Assembly (NCBI RefSeq): GCF_017744695.1
Contig: NZ_JAGIAS010000009.1
Span: forward strand, 62,001 to 126,000
Reading direction: 5' to 3'
DNA from: Dyadobacter sp.
GTDB lineage: Bacteria; Bacteroidota; Bacteroidia; Cytophagales; Spirosomataceae
DNA length: 64,000 bases
Shown here: positions 26,168-35,092 of the stretch, piece by piece
How the letters are laid out: the number at the start of each line of letters is the position of its first letter
Numbering within the stretch: position 1 is the stretch's first letter
Program-made: the position numbers and the translations under genes
The notes under the pieces: model-generated
Seen by the model: the letters and a program-made list of their open reading frames with translations, nothing else
Database searches by the model: none
What the model was told of the DNA's origin: nothing

Positions 26168-26862
26168 GAACCAGCCTGCTTACTATTATCGCTTCATTGT
26201 GTTCGCTTTGCACCTGCTTCGCGCAGTTCGATGTCGAAACTGCCAAACGGCACGTAATTGTCAAATACTCGCCGCTGCCGATGTTTGATCTGGACAATAC
26301 CATTCAATTCGGGGTTGAAATACCTTTGGGTAAAGGGGATTTTGCATTGCAACAGGACCTGGGGTACGGAAATTCTTCTTTTAATGGTTGGTATCACGAT
26401 AACAGCCAGCGGCCCGATAAGGAGATTTACAAAAGCCGGACGCATTTGAGATGGTATTTTGTAGAGAAACGCAGGATGCGTGCCTACGTTGGGCCTGAGG
26501 TCTTATTCAAAAAGGTAGTCTATCGCGAAAGCCAATGGTTGGGTAAGGATTGTGAGTCGCCTTGGGGGCCATGTAGTTTTTTCCAGAACCAGCAGGTAAG
26601 GGTTGATAAGAACGTTGTGGCGGGGCATGTCCGTTTTGGGTGGCAGTTTATTACCCCCGGCCGGTTTGTTTTCGACGTTTTTACCGGTATCGGCTTCCGC
26701 CATATATTCGCTACATCACATTCACCGGGCATACCCGACTCGGATATACGAGGTGTTGATGACAGTTGGGAGCGCATTTCCCCGAATGAGTCCGATGTTC
26801 GTCCCAGTGCTGTAATGGGTTTTCATTTGGGAATTCTGTTAGGTAAATACCGCCGGGATTGA
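26164..26862 (+). CDS. Small outer-membrane barrel-like protein
   Basis: 232 aa with signal peptide ending TCFAQ. The rest alternates short hydrophobic strands and turns (NTIQFGVEIPLGKGDFALQQDLGYG, THLRWYFVEKRRMRAYVGPEV, VAGHVRFGWQFITPGRFVFDVFTGIGFRH, SAVMGFHLGILLGKY), as in DUF3575-like outer-membrane barrels. Exact family uncertain. Coupled to the LVIVD lipoprotein through a 4-bp overlap, which suggests that the three proteins act together at the outer membrane. Confidence 0.7.
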   Translation: MRTSLLTIIASLCSLCTCFAQFDVETAKRHVIVKYSPLPMFDLDNTIQFGVEIPLGKGDFALQQDLGYGNSSFNGWYHDNSQRPDKEIYKSRTHLRWYFVEKRRMRAYVGPEVLFKKVVYRESQWLGKDCESPWGPCSFFQNQQVRVDKNVVAGHVRFGWQFITPGRFVFDVFTGIGFRHIFATSHSPGIPDSDIRGVDDSWERISPNESDVRPSAVMGFHLGILLGKYRRD

Positions 26863-26898
26863 CTACATTACCATTCAATCCCTAAACATCGGACAACC

Positions 26899-27285
26899 AT
26901 GGACAATGCTATCAGCTGGTTTGAAATACCAACCACCGACCTGGATCGTGCTACTGCTTTCTACGAATCGATTTTTCAGATCAAGTTCATTCCGCTCGAC
27001 ACCCCGAACCTGAAAATGCGCATGTTCCCTGTGGACAACATGGCGACAGGGGTAGGCGGGGCGCTCGTATACAGCGGTGGGTTCCATAAGCCTTCCGCCA
27101 CCGAAGGCCCATTAATCTACCTCAATGCGAATCCGGATGTCCAGATCGTGCTGGACCGGGTAACAGATGCCGGCGGCAGAGTAATCGTTCCCAAAACACA
27201 GATCAGCCCCGAATACGGCTATATGGCCGCATTCATCGATTCGGAAGGAAACCGCATTGCCTTGCATTCGGCACCAGTTGCGTAA
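26899..27285 (+). CDS. VOC-family (glyoxalase-like) protein
   Basis: 128 aa, a single vicinal oxygen chelate unit: ISWFEIPTTDLDRATAFYESIF at the start, GRVIVPKTQISPEYGYMAAFIDSEGNRIALHS at the end. Cytoplasmic. The substrate cannot be predicted; many such proteins are of unknown role. 36 nt after the outer-membrane gene, possibly the last gene of that operon. Convergent with the TonB receptor, stop codons 2 nt apart. Confidence 0.85.
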   Translation: MDNAISWFEIPTTDLDRATAFYESIFQIKFIPLDTPNLKMRMFPVDNMATGVGGALVYSGGFHKPSATEGPLIYLNANPDVQIVLDRVTDAGGRVIVPKTQISPEYGYMAAFIDSEGNRIALHSAPVA

Positions 27286-27287
27286 GC

Positions 27288-29708
27288 CTAGATTTTGACC
27301 TGCAATGTCAGGTAAAAGCCCCGCCCGTCGGATGGCAGGATACCCGGACCGGGATAGCCTGTTGCCCGGCGGGTAAAATACATTTCGTTGGTCAGGTTGT
27401 TGATGCTGCCCTCCGCTCTGAACCGTTTCCACTCATAGGAAAGGCTCACATCCAGGATCTTGTAAGCGGGGATGAGCCCTACTACGGAGGACACGCCGCC
27501 ATCGACCGCATTGGTCGCTTCGGAGAACTGGTCGGTAAGATGAGTAAGTTGCAGGGAACCTTTCAGCTTTTTATAGCCCAATCGCAAACCGGTTTTCAGG
27601 TTGATTTTAGGTACAAATTCCACCTGGTTACCTTGCACTCCGGGAATCTCGCTGTGTTTGTATTCGGATCTAATGAATGCAACGTTTGCGAATAACACTC
27701 CGCTCCAGACCGTCTGCTCGGGCCGTGCGAGCCTGAGCAGATCGGCCTCCGCGTACGATTCAATTCCCATGATAATTGCCTGGCCAACATTGCTTCTCAG
27801 GCGTAGCACACGGTTGCTTTCATCATAAAACTGTACTTCACCAATGCGGTTGTTATAGTTCAGGTAGAACAGGCTCACGTCGTAATTGAACAGTGAGGTT
27901 TGATGACTGCGCACGCCCAAGTCGATCGAATAGCCTTTCTCATCCTTTAAATTCGGATCGATGACCGACGACGGGTTCGCAATGCGCATATCGCTGAAGG
28001 TGATCGACCGGTAGTTTTGTGATATGTTGCCGTAAAGCTCAACCTTTTCGATGGGCTTATATCCAACCCCGATGCCGGCGAGCAGGAAATGACGGCCGTT
28101 GGTGCGGTACTCTTCGGTCCGGGAGATGTTGATGACATTACCCGCAAGGTCTCGCGCGATGTTGCCATAATAGCCGTCTGCGGTTGTTTTGATATATTCA
28201 AAACGCAGGCCGGGCGTGATCGACAGCTTGTCGTTGAGGTAAAATATATTTTCTGCAAAAAGGGCAATGTTGCGGTTGGGAAAACGGTAGTCGTAAGTAA
28301 TGAACCTGTCAGGTTCTACGAACGTAAAATCAGCATCCTTTCCTTTGCTGCCCAATCCTTGCAAGTTGTGGTTGTATCCATAGTAGTAGCGCGAGCCCAC
28401 GAGTAATACCGACATTTTCTTGGCAACAGAATACCTTTTCAGGTAACGGGCTTCGGCGCCCCAGTTGGTGAAATCACCTTTGATCAGGTCACGTTCGCTG
28501 TTGTCGTCGATAGTCGCTACGCGGTTAGGTCTGAAACCGAGCGAATAGCGGTTGGCGGCCAGCCCGAAAACACGCAGGTTGAACTCGTTGCCTGCATTAA
28601 AACGATGGTCGAAATGCACCGCCGCCATATTCCAGTTGACATTAAACCAGTTACGTTCGCGGTTGGTCTGGCGGGGATTATCGGCAAACATAGCGTCCGA
28701 AAGTCCGCCAGGTTGCTTGGCCAGGTAATGCATATGTGTGATATCGAGGCCGATCGTGGTTTTATCCGAAAGCTTGTAATCCAGGTCGGTATAAAATGTA
28801 TAATTGTTGAAGCGGGAATTCGTACGCCAGCCGTCGGCCCTTTTGTATTGGAAAAAGGTATAGTAGCTTACCTTTCCGACCGTCCCGCTTGCGCTGGTAA
28901 ATGCATTGTAAAATCCGAATGAACCCACGCTTTGCCGTGCTACGACCTCTATCTTGCGATCCTGAACCGGCTTTTTCATCACAAAATTGATCAGCCCGCC
29001 AAATTGCGTACCATATTGCAGCGAAGCCGCGCCGCGCACGATCTGGATCTTGCCGACCGCCTCAATAGGGGGGGTATAGTAGCTTTCGGGGTAGCCCAGC
29101 GCGTCTGCGCTGATGTCGTGGCCGTTCTGCCGCACATTGAAATTGGCCGTCCGGTTGGGATCCAGGCCGCGCCCGCCGATATTGAGCTGCAAGCCGCCAC
29201 CCTCGTTTTCCCATATATTGAGCCCTGCTACACGGGAGTACACCTGCCGCGCATTATTGGTCGATAAATTAGCTACCAGCTGTTCCGGGGTAATCACTTC
29301 CGATTTTTTGCCCTCGTAAATGCCCATGCTTTCCACACCGCGAAGCCGCGAGAACCCAAAATCCGCCGCTTTTTCCTTCACGGTCAACTCATCGAGGTTT
29401 TGTTCAGACGAGGTAAGGTAAAGCTTGAAATGCAGGTCCTTCCCGCGGGCATTGAATTGCTTTTTCTCGATACGGTAACCCGATAGCGTTGTTTGCAGCG
29501 TGTAGTTACCGTTCGGGACGGACTCGAAAATAAACTTACCTTCCTCATCGGTGACGGTGGTGAGGTTTTCGCTTAAAGAGATAGTGCAACCTTTGATGGC
29601 ACTGGTGTCGGATTTGGAAAAAATGTGGCCCGATAACCTTGTTTGAGCCAAAGCAATACTACTGATTAGCAGCAGGAGGGGTAAAAATTTAAAGACCTTT
29701 AATTTCAT
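27288..29708 (-). CDS. TonB-dependent siderophore/iron receptor (FecA-like)
   Basis: 806 aa. Signal peptide to about residue 21, a CarboxypepD_reg-like domain (SGHIFSKSDTSAIKGCTISL, about 25-95), a plug (ITPEQLVANLSTNNARQVYSRVAGLNIWE...IGGRGLDPNRTANFNVRQNG) and a 22-strand barrel ending FYLTLQVKI. The plug and barrel resemble FecA-type Fe(III)-dicitrate receptors. It transports ligand across the outer membrane using TonB/ExbBD energy. The start overlaps the HTTM gene by 20 bp; it is the last gene of the DUF4856-imelysin-HTTM-receptor cluster, which points to iron or another metal. Confidence 0.88.
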   Translation of the reverse strand: MKLKVFKFLPLLLLISSIALAQTRLSGHIFSKSDTSAIKGCTISLSENLTTVTDEEGKFIFESVPNGNYTLQTTLSGYRIEKKQFNARGKDLHFKLYLTSSEQNLDELTVKEKAADFGFSRLRGVESMGIYEGKKSEVITPEQLVANLSTNNARQVYSRVAGLNIWENEGGGLQLNIGGRGLDPNRTANFNVRQNGHDISADALGYPESYYTPPIEAVGKIQIVRGAASLQYGTQFGGLINFVMKKPVQDRKIEVVARQSVGSFGFYNAFTSASGTVGKVSYYTFFQYKRADGWRTNSRFNNYTFYTDLDYKLSDKTTIGLDITHMHYLAKQPGGLSDAMFADNPRQTNRERNWFNVNWNMAAVHFDHRFNAGNEFNLRVFGLAANRYSLGFRPNRVATIDDNSERDLIKGDFTNWGAEARYLKRYSVAKKMSVLLVGSRYYYGYNHNLQGLGSKGKDADFTFVEPDRFITYDYRFPNRNIALFAENIFYLNDKLSITPGLRFEYIKTTADGYYGNIARDLAGNVINISRTEEYRTNGRHFLLAGIGVGYKPIEKVELYGNISQNYRSITFSDMRIANPSSVIDPNLKDEKGYSIDLGVRSHQTSLFNYDVSLFYLNYNNRIGEVQFYDESNRVLRLRSNVGQAIIMGIESYAEADLLRLARPEQTVWSGVLFANVAFIRSEYKHSEIPGVQGNQVEFVPKINLKTGLRLGYKKLKGSLQLTHLTDQFSEATNAVDGGVSSVVGLIPAYKILDVSLSYEWKRFRAEGSINNLTNEMYFTRRATGYPGPGILPSDGRGFYLTLQVKI

Positions 29709-31038
29709 TGTTAAATGGGGTAATCCAGGATTTGTGTCGGAACGAGTCGCATTGCCGGGACAGGTCCACGTCGGGGGCGATCAAGGGCCTGCCGGTGCGG
29801 CCGTTCAGGGCTACATACGAATCTACGTACACGTGTGGTTGCACGAAGCCGCGCGCAGCGTAATGGTCGCGCAGCATATGCGCGTATTGCAGGATCATAT
29901 CGGGCTGGGTCGACATCATTTTTTCCTGCAAGCGCGTAAGAAAATCATTGTTGTTGACAGTCTGCCGTTTTCCATTGGCGTCCGTGACGGTAAACTGAGT
30001 ATACCCCGCTTTCTCCATCAACATAACCCTCCACGAAAACCGGTAACCTTCCTCGGTCCAAAACAGCTCGTCGGGGTAGAGCAGGTACCGGAACGGGAAA
30101 GCGATTTGGAATACGAAGAAAACTGTAAAAACAGCGTAAACGGCCGGTTGTACCAATGCCGGGTATCGGTAACGTCCCGCCGGCTTTGTAATGATCGCAG
30201 GCCGTCCGAGCAGGCGTCCAACCCGATTGATCAGTTTTTGATGAAATTCAGCCGGGAAAAATACAAGTGCAGTCACGATCATGATGTAAGGGAACATGCC
30301 GATCGGAAAAAGCAGTGAAGTTAGTAGATGGAACACTACCACCGAGGCATAGGCAAATGGTCTCGTCCGGCGGTTCCACAGCAGAAACCCGACGCTCAGA
30401 TCGTACATGCATCCTATCCAGCTAAAAACGTAGGCGGTTTCAAGGTGATTGAACAAGCTGCCGATAACGGGCGTGTCGTTCTTGGCAGGCAACCATATTT
30501 TCAATGGCAATGCTTGCAAAAGCCAGTCGCTATTGAGCTTTGCGATGCCGGCGTAGAAATACAGCATGCAAACAAGCACGCGGACGCAGTCGATGCACCA
30601 GGCGGGGATTTGTCCGGCGTGCGCGGCTTCATTGCGACGCGCATCAACGGAGAACATCGTGTTTGCAGGCAGGAAGATGAGCATAAAGCAAAGCAGGCTC
30701 ACAAAATAATAATGGTTTAGATAAGTGCTCTTGTCCATGAGCTCGATGTAGGTGAAGCTTAGGAAAAGCGCGATCGAGGCCAGCCGGTAATACCAGCCGA
30801 TCGAAACAAGCAATGCCGAAACGCCACAGACCGCGAACAGGAGATAAGTCCACTCGCCAAGCGGCTTGACAAACCCGAAACCATAAAAGGAGAAAAAGAA
30901 CTGCGGGTTGATATACAGCTCCCTGACCCAACCCAAAGCCACAAAACGGGCTGTGCTGATCATCAGCATCAGTCCGAAAATGGCCCTGAATACAGCCAGG
31001 GGAGCCGCTGAGGTATATTTTTGCAGATATGCCCGCAT
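29689..31038 (-). CDS. HTTM-domain membrane protein (gamma-carboxylase-like)
   Basis: 449 aa with about nine to ten hydrophobic helices. The HTTM / vitamin K-dependent gamma-carboxylase-like fold is suggested by LAVFRAIFGLMLMISTARFVALGW, YIELMDKSTYLNHYYFVSLLCFMLIFLPAN and YFYAGIAKLNSDWLLQALPLKIWL. The family role in bacteria is unclear. It sits between an imelysin gene and a TonB receptor, a recurrent grouping in Bacteroidota, so a role in metal acquisition at the inner membrane is inferred. Nine nt downstream of imelysin. Confidence 0.85.
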   Translation of the reverse strand: MRAYLQKYTSAAPLAVFRAIFGLMLMISTARFVALGWVRELYINPQFFFSFYGFGFVKPLGEWTYLLFAVCGVSALLVSIGWYYRLASIALFLSFTYIELMDKSTYLNHYYFVSLLCFMLIFLPANTMFSVDARRNEAAHAGQIPAWCIDCVRVLVCMLYFYAGIAKLNSDWLLQALPLKIWLPAKNDTPVIGSLFNHLETAYVFSWIGCMYDLSVGFLLWNRRTRPFAYASVVVFHLLTSLLFPIGMFPYIMIVTALVFFPAEFHQKLINRVGRLLGRPAIITKPAGRYRYPALVQPAVYAVFTVFFVFQIAFPFRYLLYPDELFWTEEGYRFSWRVMLMEKAGYTQFTVTDANGKRQTVNNNDFLTRLQEKMMSTQPDMILQYAHMLRDHYAARGFVQPHVYVDSYVALNGRTGRPLIAPDVDLSRQCDSFRHKSWITPFNNEIKGL

Positions 31039-31047
31039 GGTGTCCTA

Positions 31048-32172
31048 CTAATCCCCGTCGTTGTCGGTGTAAGTGATAGTAATGCTCATAGCGGAGGTCA
31101 TGTCCACTTTCAGCATCCGTACGGCCTTTTGCATTTCGCTGTATGTGTCTTTCATCACCTGATTATTGGTTTTGACTTCTTCGTACAAGTTGGGTTTCAA
31201 TGCGTCGAGCCTGGCAGCAGCTGCCTGGAACTGCGCATTGATACTTTCACTGAGCAATTTGCCTGTGCTGCTGTCTTTGGCCCCCAATGCATCCAGGTAG
31301 GTTTTAAGACCTGGCCCGGCTTCTCCGGTTACCGCGTACCTGCCATTGAAGAAATCAACATAGGCTTTGTGTGCTGTCTGGGCAAGGGTCTTTGAAATAT
31401 CTTTTTTGTAAAATGCCTCTACTTTTTCGGGGGCAGGAATGCCGCTGGCCATCGCGCCGGAAGGAATCCCGAATTTGCCCGAGCGGATGTAGCGCTCATA
31501 ATGCAGCACAGTAGCATTGACCATCAGAGAGGTCGACGAACCAATGTCAAGGCCGGTTTTGCTGATAAACGTGTTGAGGTAATCACCCTTCCATTCGCCC
31601 ATCACCTTCCCCAGCAAGGACTCCATCCTGGCGATAACGCGGGTAATGTAGGCGAGCTTTTTGGCAGCATCTTTATCGGTCGTGTAATGCGCAAGAATAG
31701 CCGCATCGTCAGCGCCAATGCCGTTGAGCAGGTAATCGAGCGCGGGAAAGCCCTGGGTGGCATAAGAAGCCGGTACTTCGAGGCTCGATGCAGGGTCAGC
31801 AATATTGGCCGCAATGGCCGTCTCGCTGGCTGGGTAGATGTTGAAGAAATTCCGGACAGTTTGTTTTTCCCCGGGTCCGAAGTCAAACAGTTCGACGCGC
31901 TCCCACGCTACATATGCACCCGCCCACGCGCTGCGAAACTCTCCGAGCGTCTGGGCATCGGGCTTGGCAGTGAATGCTTTTGATTTTTCCGACATCAGGT
32001 CAAACTTGATCTTGAACTGATCGTAGGAAGGGATGATAATGTTTTCGGCCAGGGCTTTGAGCATTACCGACCGGTCTTTTCCTTCGTCGGTAGGTTGAGG
32101 GTCGGGCTTATCGCTTCCGCCCGAACAGCCGAGGAAAAGCATTGTCAGCAGGAGCGCGAAGTACTTTTTCAT
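31048..32172 (-). CDS. Imelysin-family (M75) lipoprotein
   Basis: 374 aa from the ATG at 32172, chosen because it opens a lipoprotein signal (MKKYFALLLTMLFLGC, Cys16). Imelysin features: two helical halves; FRSAWAGAYVAWERVELFDFGPGE, the region FPALDYLLNG corresponding to the family GxHxxE/GFhAIEfllfG area, and a second-half helix YVDFFNGRYAVTG. Imelysin-like proteins (IrpA, EfeO C-domain, Psd3-type) are iron-regulated and thought to bind iron in the envelope; protease activity is doubtful. Placed between DUF4856 and HTTM genes in one operon. Confidence 0.88.
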   Translation of the reverse strand: MKKYFALLLTMLFLGCSGGSDKPDPQPTDEGKDRSVMLKALAENIIIPSYDQFKIKFDLMSEKSKAFTAKPDAQTLGEFRSAWAGAYVAWERVELFDFGPGEKQTVRNFFNIYPASETAIAANIADPASSLEVPASYATQGFPALDYLLNGIGADDAAILAHYTTDKDAAKKLAYITRVIARMESLLGKVMGEWKGDYLNTFISKTGLDIGSSTSLMVNATVLHYERYIRSGKFGIPSGAMASGIPAPEKVEAFYKKDISKTLAQTAHKAYVDFFNGRYAVTGEAGPGLKTYLDALGAKDSSTGKLLSESINAQFQAAAARLDALKPNLYEEVKTNNQVMKDTYSEMQKAVRMLKVDMTSAMSITITYTDNDGD

Positions 32173-32253
32173 TCTATCAGAGGTTAGATTTAAAACGACA
32201 AATGGTGGACCGGCTAAATGCCGATCCACCCACTTGAAAAGAGATAATATGTG

Positions 32254-33456
32254 TTATTGAAGCTTGAATTTCTTCGTAATTGCGTCGGCTGCGGCATTTA
32301 CTTTGTCATTGGTCAAATCCCAGAACTGGTTCGGCGATGCCGGTCCGATCAGGCCCAGCAGGATCGTGTCGGAGAAGTTCGAGTCGGCACCGTTGATGGT
32401 GCAGTAACGCAACGAGTAAATAAAGCCAAGGCCTTCACCGATGGCGTGTGCGCGGGCTGCATCGGTCGTTCCACTTTTCCATTTCGCCAAATAACCCAAT
32501 GCCGCCGAAGCGATAGCTTTCTCCATTTCCGTACGGATGAAAGTAGCCTGTGTTTTAAGCTCAGCCTTATCGTTGTTTACGATGGCTACGCGGCCTTTTA
32601 CAAATGCAGTGTGGATTTTGGCATAAGAAGCCTTGTTGTATTCCCAGATATACGAGCCCAGGAACGATTCGGTCGCTTTGGCGCCCTTTGCAGCGTCGGT
32701 TGCACCTTCTAGGAAAATAGGGTTTGGCGTAAGCAAGCCGAAAGCTTCATCCCAATTGTGTTCAAGTGCGGTATATTTTTTGCCCGAAACCAGGGTGGTG
32801 TTGTCGGCTTCAAGGCCTTTGTCCATTACCACATTGCCGATATAATCAAGCTGCAACGCGCCAATAAGGCCTTTCTGGATGATTTGCGCGATTTCGATAC
32901 CTCTTGAAGTCACCAGGTAAGTTCCCAGCTTACCGGCTTTGCCTTTGGCTGCGGTCTCTTTCACCGACTTGCTGATCTCGGCCATTTCACCGAAATAGCC
33001 TTCCAGTGCTTCACGGTCCTTGTCCGCCGATGTTCTCGAAGAAGCCGTCAGGTTGCGAAGTTGTACGCCTGATGCATTCAAATCGGCACCTACCACCTGG
33101 ATCGCCCCTGATTTGATATCTTTGAACGGGTTACCAGTATTCGCAAACATGTTTTTCATAACAGTTGCATCGAGCGTGGCCGAATCACGCACCGCGCTGC
33201 CCAGGTAATAATTCAATGCCTGGAACATCCTGTACCGATCAACTCCGGATTTCAAGTCTGCCGTGGTATCACCTTTGGTATCGATAAAAAGGGCTTTATA
33301 AGGTGTCGTGGGCGTTACTTTCGCATAGTCGATCTTGGTGCGAAGGTCTTGCTGCGCAGGAGGTGTAGGCTCGTCGTCATCTGAGCAGGAAACAAGTCCG
33401 AATGCAGCGACAGAGGCGAACAATATAGCCCGCAACTTGAAATTGTAGTGTAGCAT
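32254..33456 (-). CDS. DUF4856 lipoprotein
   Basis: 400 aa, lipobox GLVSC with Cys24 and an acidic linker SDDDEPTPP. DUF4856 features: RYRMFQALNYYLGSA, KGLIGALQLDYIGNVVMDKG, ALEHNWDEAFGLL, FLGSYIWEYNKASYAKIHTAFVKGRVAI. Helical, cell-envelope anchored. DUF4856 genes are regularly found beside imelysin genes in Bacteroidota, as here (81 nt before the imelysin start). Probably a metal-acquisition component; mechanism unknown. First gene of the four-gene minus-strand cluster. Confidence 0.85.
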   Translation of the reverse strand: MLHYNFKLRAILFASVAAFGLVSCSDDDEPTPPAQQDLRTKIDYAKVTPTTPYKALFIDTKGDTTADLKSGVDRYRMFQALNYYLGSAVRDSATLDATVMKNMFANTGNPFKDIKSGAIQVVGADLNASGVQLRNLTASSRTSADKDREALEGYFGEMAEISKSVKETAAKGKAGKLGTYLVTSRGIEIAQIIQKGLIGALQLDYIGNVVMDKGLEADNTTLVSGKKYTALEHNWDEAFGLLTPNPIFLEGATDAAKGAKATESFLGSYIWEYNKASYAKIHTAFVKGRVAIVNNDKAELKTQATFIRTEMEKAIASAALGYLAKWKSGTTDAARAHAIGEGLGFIYSLRYCTINGADSNFSDTILLGLIGPASPNQFWDLTNDKVNAAADAITKKFKLQ

Positions 33457-33524
33457 TTATCCAGTAAGCGTTTTTGTTGGGGATGTAACTGTAAAGATTT
33501 ATTTAGATTGATTATAAATCGCTG

Positions 33525-33555
33525 CAAACATAAAGATTATTTAGAATTGGAACAA
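33525..33555 (-). promoter_or_regulatory. Promoter of the DUF4856-imelysin operon
   Basis: Minus strand TTG (33553-33555), 20-bp spacer, TATGTTTG (33525-33532). Just downstream is the palindrome GATTTATAATC (about 33510-33520), a possible operator overlapping the transcription start region. It is not a good Fur box, so iron control remains an inference from gene content. Confidence 0.6.
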
Positions 33556-33604
33556 ATTATGAAAGAAATGAAGGCAAAAACTTTTTGGGTGTATCAATAA
33601 AAAG

Positions 33605-33656
33605 AAAATTCCCTGCTGAATGCGAGCTTGTTAGCTTACATTCAGCAGGGAATTTT
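33605..33656. terminator. 18-bp stem hairpin after msrB
   Basis: Left arm 33605-33622 (AAAATTCCCTGCTGAATG) and right arm 33639-33656 are perfect complements with a 16-nt loop; A and T runs on both sides make it a good intrinsic terminator in either direction. It separates msrB (stop at 33685) from the DUF4856 promoter. Confidence 0.85.
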
Positions 33657-33684
33657 CGTTGATAAATCTCAGCGAGCGTGGCGC

Positions 33685-34254
33685 TCAGCTGCCTGTTTCC
33701 GGTTTCTTCCTGCTGTTATATTTCTTCTCGGCCGTTTTGGCTTTTTCAAAATCCAGTACTACGCCGTTGATACAATACCGCAGGCCGGTAGGGGGAGGAC
33801 CATCGTCGAAAACATGCCCTAAATGCGATTTGCAGCGGCCACACATAACTTCGATGCGGTGCATTCCCAGACTGTTGTCCGCAGCTTCTATGATGGATTT
33901 CTTACTGATCGGCTCAAAGAAGCTCGGCCAGCCGCAGCCGCTTTCGTACTTGGCGTCGCTTTTGAATAGCGGGTTACCACAAACGGCGCAGTAGAACGTG
34001 CCGATCTCTTTCGAATGCTCGTACTCGCTGGTGAACGGGCGTTCGGTGCCTTTCAGGCGTGCCACGCGATACACTTCTGGCGACAGGACCTTCTGCCAGT
34101 CGTCGTTGCTTTTTTTGACAGGCGCGGTTTCGGTATGCGAGTATTCGGGTGCTTTCTCGGCTGGTTTGCTCTGGCCAGAGGAGGATTGCCCGTAGCAGTT
34201 TTGCAATGTAAGGGCAAACACACCGGCGATGGCGGCCATAATGAAGTTTTTCAT
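33685..34254 (-). CDS. msrB: Peptide-methionine (R)-S-oxide reductase MsrB
   Basis: 189 aa from the ATG at 34254, chosen because it opens an export signal with a possible lipobox (LQNC, Cys20). The domain is complete: zinc cysteines in CAVCG (Cys89, Cys92) and CGRC (Cys138, Cys141), GCGWPSF, GHVFDDGP and the catalytic Cys161 in RYCIN. Reduces methionine-R-sulfoxide in proteins, here probably in the periplasm or envelope. The stretch before residue 55 is low-complexity linker. Confidence 0.92.
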   Translation of the reverse strand: MKNFIMAAIAGVFALTLQNCYGQSSSGQSKPAEKAPEYSHTETAPVKKSNDDWQKVLSPEVYRVARLKGTERPFTSEYEHSKEIGTFYCAVCGNPLFKSDAKYESGCGWPSFFEPISKKSIIEAADNSLGMHRIEVMCGRCKSHLGHVFDDGPPPTGLRYCINGVVLDFEKAKTAEKKYNSRKKPETGS

Positions 34255-34350
34255 GCGTTTATCATCTGTTTTTTCAAGATATACGATTAAAACGCTCGCA
34301 CGGGTCAAACAAATTCCCCGAATTTTATAACAAAAGTATCACAACGCGCC

Positions 34351-35079
34351 TCAGATGAACACCGACAGGTCGCGCACGCCCAGCTTACGGGCGGTGGTGA
34401 AGCCTTCGCCGTATTTCACGCCGATCGCGTGGCCCATTTCTTGTGCACGCGCGATAATGAATTCCAGGAACTCCGGCGACGAAATGTAGCTCTGCGGCTC
34501 GCCTTCAACTTTATATTCGGGTACGTGAAACTGACTTTTGAAAGCCTTTATAGCTTCCACCTTTTTGTCGTGGAAATCGGTTATGTCGACGATGAAATCC
34601 GGGGTAATGTACCGGTCCTGGATAGAATGGAACACCTGTTTCGGACGCCATGCCTCCTGCTCGTTACCCTTTTCGTCGTAAGTTTTGACCATGCGCAAGC
34701 CCGAATAGAAGCTGGCTTCGGCGACAAGTGCCCCGCCGCGGCCGTGATCGGGGTGACGGTCGTCGATTGCATTGGTAATGACGATTTCAGGGCGGTATTT
34801 ACGGATAAATGGAATGATCGCTTTTTGGTGCGCTTCGTCGTTTTTGAAAAAACCATCGGCCAGGCCTACATTTTCGCGTACTTCCACGCCAAGAATGCGG
34901 GCGGCGTCGATGCCTTCCTGAATGCGGCCTTCGGGTGTACCGCGGGTACCCAGTTCGCCTCTTGTCAGGTCAACAATACCCACTTTTTTACCCAGCGCGA
35001 TTTGAGCGAGCAATGTGCCGGCGCAGCACAGCTCTACGTCGTCGGGGTGAGCTGTGATGGCAAGAATATCTAATTTCAT
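34351..35079 (-). CDS. bshB1: Bacillithiol biosynthesis deacetylase BshB1 (PIG-L/LmbE)
   Basis: 242 aa from the ATG at 35079 (MKLDILAITAHPDDVEL); the upstream extension is not conserved-looking. Zinc site: HPDD (His11, Asp13, Asp14) and HPDH near residue 115. BshB1 subfamily marks include ALGKKVGIVDLTRGELGTRGTPE. It removes acetyl from GlcNAc-malate in bacillithiol synthesis; bacillithiol is the known low-molecular-weight thiol in many Bacteroidota. 13 nt downstream of the M23 peptidase gene on the same strand. Confidence 0.92.
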   Translation of the reverse strand: MKLDILAITAHPDDVELCCAGTLLAQIALGKKVGIVDLTRGELGTRGTPEGRIQEGIDAARILGVEVRENVGLADGFFKNDEAHQKAIIPFIRKYRPEIVITNAIDDRHPDHGRGGALVAEASFYSGLRMVKTYDEKGNEQEAWRPKQVFHSIQDRYITPDFIVDITDFHDKKVEAIKAFKSQFHVPEYKVEGEPQSYISSPEFLEFIIARAQEMGHAIGVKYGEGFTTARKLGVRDLSVFI

Positions 35080-35092
35080 GATGGTTTCGGGA

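Noticed and set aside
34429..35073. 214-codon open frame antisense to bshB1
   Set aside because: bshB1 has conserved zinc motifs in the minus frame; the plus frame has no recognisable features.
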